Below, in pieces: positions 60,904-64,000 of a stretch of DNA of 64,000 nt. Source of the DNA: Streptomyces asiaticus (GTDB lineage Bacteria > Actinomycetota > Actinomycetes > Streptomycetales > Streptomycetaceae); assembly GCF_018138715.1 (NCBI RefSeq), contig NZ_JAGSHX010000006.1, forward strand, positions 2,108,001-2,172,000, in the 5' to 3' direction. The position numbers were made by a program, and so were the translations under genes. Numbering within the stretch: position 1 is the first letter of the stretch; each line of letters begins with the position of its first letter. The notes beneath the pieces were generated by a model, which had not been told where the DNA came from, searched no databases, and saw nothing but the letters and a program-made list of their open reading frames with translations.

Positions 60904-61000
60904 CGGGTCATGGCCCGTCGGCCGACTGACGGGTCACGGCGCGCCGGGCGACTGACGCGTCAGAGCCCGTCGGCCGGACTGACAGGTCACGGCGCGCCGG
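60897..61000. repeat. Four 26-base tandem repeats over two convergent stop codons
   Basis: Units start at 60897, 60923, 60949 and 60975. All begin CGACTGAC or CGGACTGAC. Units 1 and 3 end GCCCGTCGGC; units 2 and 4 end GGCGCGCCGG, so the array is a 52-base dimer repeated. The first unit contains the oxidase TGA (60901) and the last contains the stop of the minus-strand gene (60987). Confidence 0.85.
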
Positions 61001-61937
61001 TGACGCCGGGGGTGGGCACGGCCTCGCCGGACGCGTCCGTTCCGCTCTCCGTGGCACCGCCGGACGGGGTACGGGAGGGGCCCGGCGTGGCGGGCGCGGA
61101 GGTGCCGGGCGCGGTCGCGCCGCCGCTGCCGCCGTCCTGGCCGGAGCCGTCGCCGGAGCCCTTGCCGGAGCCGGACGATCCGGACGCGTCGGGCGTCGGC
61201 GTGGTCGAGGCGTCGGCCGCGCCGCCCCCGCGGGAGGTGTCCGGAGACGGCGCCTCGCCGCCGCCCCCGGACGAGCCGGGGCTCCGCGACGGGGCGGACG
61301 GGTCCCGGCGCGAGGGGCCGGGGATGGACTTCGCCCCCGAGGAGCCGCTCACGCTGTCGCTGACGGTGGTTCCGGTCCGGTTCTCCCCCCAGACGTTGGA
61401 CACCGGGCCGCCGGAGAACATCTCGATCCCCGTGATCACGCTCATGGCGACGACGAAGACGGCGGCCGCCCCGACGGCGTGGCGCCGCCGGACCCGCGGC
61501 CGGGCGCCGTGCGTGGTCGGCTCGCCGTACTCACCGGGGGCCGGGGTCCGCGCGGACGCGACCGGCGCGGCGGGCCCGGTGGGCCCAGCGGGCTCGGCCG
61601 GCTCGGTGGGCTCGACCGGCTCGGTGGGCCCGGCTTCCTCGGCCGGCGCGACCGGACCGGCCGGACCGCCGTACCGCCGGCGCCCGGTCGGCCGCGTCTG
61701 GACCCGCACCTCCTTGATCTGTTCACCGGTGCGCCGGAACAGATGCTGGAAGAGGGTGCCGCCCGCGGTCGCCACCACGCTCACCACACCGGCGCCCAGG
61801 ATCGTCCCGTAGACGCCCAGTTTGGACGCGAGCACCGCGGCGGCGACGGCCGCCAGCGCGCTGCCGGCCACATGGGCCGCGCTCAGCTCGATCCGTCCGC
61901 TCTTGTGTTGTCCGTCGCTGTCGGCCTTGCCGTGCAT
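60987..61937 (-). CDS. Membrane protein with Pro/Glu- and Gly/Ser-rich regions
   Basis: 316 residues from ATG 61937 (MHGKADSDG). A hydrophobic pair near 20-60 (AAHVAGSALAAVAAAVLASKLGVYGTILGAGVVSVVATAGGTLF) is followed by a Pro/Glu/Ala/Thr repeat (EPVEPTEPAEPAGP). A further TM near 155-175 (HAVGAAAVFVVAMSVITGIEMF) precedes a long Gly/Ser/Asp/Thr/Pro-rich tail that is probably extracellular and disordered. No enzyme motif. Unknown function; it could be wall-spanning. Confidence 0.75.
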   Translation of the reverse strand: MHGKADSDGQHKSGRIELSAAHVAGSALAAVAAAVLASKLGVYGTILGAGVVSVVATAGGTLFQHLFRRTGEQIKEVRVQTRPTGRRRYGGPAGPVAPAEEAGPTEPVEPTEPAEPAGPTGPAAPVASARTPAPGEYGEPTTHGARPRVRRRHAVGAAAVFVVAMSVITGIEMFSGGPVSNVWGENRTGTTVSDSVSGSSGAKSIPGPSRRDPSAPSRSPGSSGGGGEAPSPDTSRGGGAADASTTPTPDASGSSGSGKGSGDGSGQDGGSGGATAPGTSAPATPGPSRTPSGGATESGTDASGEAVPTPGVTGAP

Positions 61938-62326
61938 CTCCCGCCTCGCTTGGACATTCGTTCCAGCTTGCAGGGAGAAGTGACCGATAAACGAAGCGGA
62001 TCGTTCCGATTCTGTCGTTTCTGTGAAACTTGCCACCCAAATTGGGCCTCACTTCGAAGGATTCGGGCTGCCATCCCCCTCCCGGCCATGAACTCGGCTG
62101 GCGTGCCGCTCTACCTGAGCGGCCCGAATGGAGTACTGTGGCGAGCCTTGGCCCCGCTTTCCCGTCCGGCCGCCCGGACCCAACGGGAGGGGTCAGAGGG
62201 CGGCAATCAACCGGCCCGGGCAACTCGGCAAAGTTGTGGCAGGCTGCACCCGGGCAGGCCACACTCGTCTAGCGGGAGAGCAGCGACGCAACCGTGACGT
62301 CGGCAGGCACCACCCGGGAGGTCCCC
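61938..62326. other. Divergent promoter region of the membrane protein and sepH
   Basis: The left third is AT-richer. Reading toward the membrane-protein gene, two GGAAC pentamers occur (in TCGGAACGATCC and CTGGAACGAATG), reminiscent of ECF-sigma -35 elements, but -10 partners are unclear. GGGAGGT at 62316-62322 is the sepH ribosome site. No gene is seen. Confidence 0.4.
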
Positions 62327-63382
62327 ATGCCCGAACTGCGTGTCGTGGCCGTCAGCAACGACGGCACACGGCTGGTGCTCAAGGCTGCGGACAGCACGGA
62401 GTACACACTTCCCATCGACGAGCGACTGCGCGCCGCGGTGCGCAACGACCGCGCTCGGCTCGGCCAGATCGAGATCGAGGTCGAGAGCCATCTGCGGCCC
62501 CGTGACATCCAGGCCCGTATACGTGCCGGCGCCACCGCCGAAGAGGTCGCGCAGATGGCGGGCATCCCCGTCGACCGCGTGCGGCGCTTCGAGGGCCCGG
62601 TGCTCGCGGAGCGCGCCTTCATGGCCGAGCGCGCCCGTAAGACTCCCGTGCGCCGCCCCGGCGAGAACACCGGACCGCAGCTCGGCGAGGCCGTGGCGGA
62701 GCGGCTGTTGCTGCGCGGTGCCGAGAAGGACACCACGCAGTGGGACTCCTGGCGGCGCGACGACGGCACCTGGGAGGTGCTGCTGGTCTACCGGGTCGCC
62801 GGTGAGCCGCACTCGGCGAGCTGGACCTACGACCCACCCCGGCGGCTGGTCCAGGCGGTGGACGACGAGGCGCGGGCGCTGATCGGCGAGGCCGACGACA
62901 CGCCCGAGCCGAGCTTCCCGTTCGTGCCGCGGATCGCCCGGCTGCCGCGTGACCGGGACAGGGACCGGGACCGGACGTCGCCCGAGCGCCTCGGCGACGA
63001 CGACGCCCCGGCACCCGCGTCCGCGTCCGTCTCGCTGGACGACGGTCTCGGCGAGCGGGACTCGCTCACCAGCCTGCTGGAGGCCGTGCCCAACTTCCGG
63101 GGCGACATGGTCGTGCCCGAGACGCCGGTCGCGTCGGCGGCCCCGACACCGGAGGAGCCCGCCGAGGAGCCGGAGGCCGTCGAGCCGCCCGCCTCCGCGG
63201 CGAGCGCGGGTTCGGCGTACGCGGATGTGCTGATGCCGCGCTCGGTGGCGGGCCACCGCGACCGGCTGACCGGTACGACGGACCGCCAGGCGGAGGCGGA
63301 CGGCGTCCGCCCGGGCCGCCGGGCCGCGGTGCCGAGTTGGGACGAGATCGTCTTCGGCACCCGCCGCAAGAAGCAGGAGTAG
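62327..63382 (+). CDS. sepH: Septation protein SepH
   Basis: 351 residues from ATG 62327. N-terminal DUF3071 domain (PELRVVAVSNDGTRLVLKAADSTEYTLPIDERLRAAV) with a helix-turn-helix-like segment LRPRDIQARIRAGATAEEVAQMAGIPVDRVRRFEGPVLAERAFMA (about 55-100), then W...TWEVLLVYRVAGEPHSASWTYDPP. The C-terminal half (about 205-340) is acidic and disordered and ends with a basic WDEIVFGTRRKKQE. SepH binds FtsZ and promotes filament assembly for sporulation septa in Streptomyces. Confidence 0.93.
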   Translation: MPELRVVAVSNDGTRLVLKAADSTEYTLPIDERLRAAVRNDRARLGQIEIEVESHLRPRDIQARIRAGATAEEVAQMAGIPVDRVRRFEGPVLAERAFMAERARKTPVRRPGENTGPQLGEAVAERLLLRGAEKDTTQWDSWRRDDGTWEVLLVYRVAGEPHSASWTYDPPRRLVQAVDDEARALIGEADDTPEPSFPFVPRIARLPRDRDRDRDRTSPERLGDDDAPAPASASVSLDDGLGERDSLTSLLEAVPNFRGDMVVPETPVASAAPTPEEPAEEPEAVEPPASAASAGSAYADVLMPRSVAGHRDRLTGTTDRQAEADGVRPGRRAAVPSWDEIVFGTRRKKQE

Positions 63383-63397
63383 CGGCTGCCGCCGCGC

Positions 63398-63440
63398 CCG
63401 ACGGGCCCCGCCACCGCACGCCGGTGGCGGGGCCCGTCGG
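63398..63440. terminator. Perfect 19-base hairpin between convergent genes
   Basis: CCGACGGGCCCCGCCACCG (63398-63416) pairs perfectly with 63422-63440 around a 5-base loop. It lies 16 bases after the sepH stop and 6 bases before the sulfurtransferase 3' end, so it serves both. Confidence 0.88.
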
Positions 63441-63445
63441 TGTGG

Positions 63446-64000
63446 TCAGCCCCGCTCGGGGCCGGTGGCCACCGGACGGGCGCCGTCCGAGGACCATTCG
63501 CTCCAGGAGCCGACGTACAGGGCTGCCGGAACGCCCGCGACCGCGAGCGCCAGCACCTGGTGCGCGGCCGAGACCCCGGAGCCGCAGTACACCCCGACCT
63601 CGGCGTCCCCGGTGGCGCCCAGGGCCGCGAACCGCTCCGCCAGCCGCTCGGCGGGCAGGAAGTGGCCGTCATCCGTGACGTTCTCCGCCGTGGGAGCGGA
63701 GACCGCGCCCGGGATATGGCCGCCGACGGGGTCGATGGGCTCGACCTCCCCCCGGTAGCGCTCGGCCGCGCGCGCGTCCAGCAGCACCCCGCGCCGGGCG
63801 AGCGCCGCCGCGTCGTCCGCCTCCAGCAGCGGCAGTGCCCCGGGCCGCGGGACGAAGTCGCCCTCGGGCGCGTCCGGCACCTCGGTGGTCAGCGAGCCGC
63901 CGACCCCCGTCCAGGCGGGCAGACCCCCGTCGAGCACCCGGACGGACGGATGGCCCGCCCAGCGCAGCAGCCACCACGCGCGCGCCGCGGCCCACCCCTG
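63446..64000 (-). CDS. Sulfurtransferase (thiosulfate/3-mercaptopyruvate type), N-terminus beyond window
   Basis: The C-terminal about 185 residues are visible; the gene continues past position 64000. Two-rhodanese-domain enzyme: the end of the first domain (AWWLLRWAGHPSVRVLDGGLPAWTGVGG) and the second domain with VLLDARAAERYRGEVEPIDPVGGHIPGAV and the active-site Cys in VYCGSGVSAAH. Transfers sulfane sulfur from thiosulfate or mercaptopyruvate; CGSGVSA favours the mercaptopyruvate type. Convergent with sepH. Confidence 0.88.
   Translation of the reverse strand, partial: QGWAAARAWWLLRWAGHPSVRVLDGGLPAWTGVGGSLTTEVPDAPEGDFVPRPGALPLLEADDAAALARRGVLLDARAAERYRGEVEPIDPVGGHIPGAVSAPTAENVTDDGHFLPAERLAERFAALGATGDAEVGVYCGSGVSAAHQVLALAVAGVPAALYVGSWSEWSSDGARPVATGPERG

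Noticed and set aside
1..64000. tRNA, rRNA, complete insertion sequences or phage integration genes
   Set aside because: No cloverleaf-like run ending in CCA with GTTCGAnTC was noticed, and no transposase, integrase or phage structural motif appears in any frame. Short ncRNAs cannot be excluded by eye.

Overview
The window is chromosomal DNA of a Streptomyces or a very close relative. GC is high almost throughout and genes are dense and often overlap by 4 bases. Hallmark genes are present: a conservon with two P450s, cutRS, sepH, and DUF3093/DUF3159/DUF3710/DUF4193 proteins. The first ~950 bases are visibly less GC-rich and hold only a broken catalase-family gene.

Layout. (1) 1-950: low-GC remnant. 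(2) 1053-8891: a plus-strand operon for alpha-galactoside breakdown through the De Ley-Doudoroff (galactonate) route: secreted alpha-galactosidase, SDR dehydrogenase, GntR/FadR regulator, galactonate dehydratase, mutarotase-like protein, KDPGal aldolase, then a lactonase/kinase hybrid. Three members look rearranged: the galactosidase is a GH27-propeller-GH36 chimera, the aldolase carries a compensated double frameshift, and the lactonase and sugar-acid kinase are joined out of frame by a deletion. (3) 9098-12010: an anti-sigma-type ATPase and arginine-deiminase pathway genes arcB and arcA with ArgR-like sites. (4) 12162-16331: a dispersed repeat, two linked genes of unknown function, a small inverted-repeat element and a Crp/Fnr regulator. 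(5) 16418-19060: divergent drug-efflux MFS and GlxA-type AraC regulator, followed by terminator and tandem repeats. (6) 19408-23714: Pnkp/Hen1 RNA-repair cassette. (7) 23748-28677: homocysteine methyltransferase, F420-type oxidoreductase, MazG-like hydrolase, RecF/SMC-like ATPase and small proteins, with a repeat-rich intergenic region at 26126-26502. (8) 29092-32273: MMPL transporter and a membrane protein.

(9) 32318-53136 is a conserved actinobacterial backbone: TRAM-domain RNA methyltransferase, KimA-like potassium permease, TrkA pair, DUF3159, OB-fold, DUF3710, dut, thioesterase, DUF3093 and DUF4193. From memory, mycobacteria have a very similar order. Two insertions stand out: a complete conservon (cvnA-D plus two P450s) between the permease and the TrkA pair, and kdpDE plus a secreted duplicated-domain protein between the OB-fold and DUF3710 genes. 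Potassium is a theme, although no Kdp ATPase or TrkH-type pore subunit is present. (10) 53543-64000: cutS/cutR, a 57-residue protein, an inositol-phosphatase-family gene, coproporphyrin ferrochelatase, an MFS protein, an aldonolactone-oxidase-family flavoenzyme, a proline-rich membrane protein, sepH (FtsZ regulator) and a sulfurtransferase cut by the window edge.

No rRNA, tRNA, CRISPR array, complete insertion sequence or biosynthetic core enzyme was seen. The best candidates for a second look are the rearranged galactose cluster, the repeat array at 26126-26502, the paired dispersed repeats whose edges form gene stop codons, and the unknown two-gene unit at 12338-15234.
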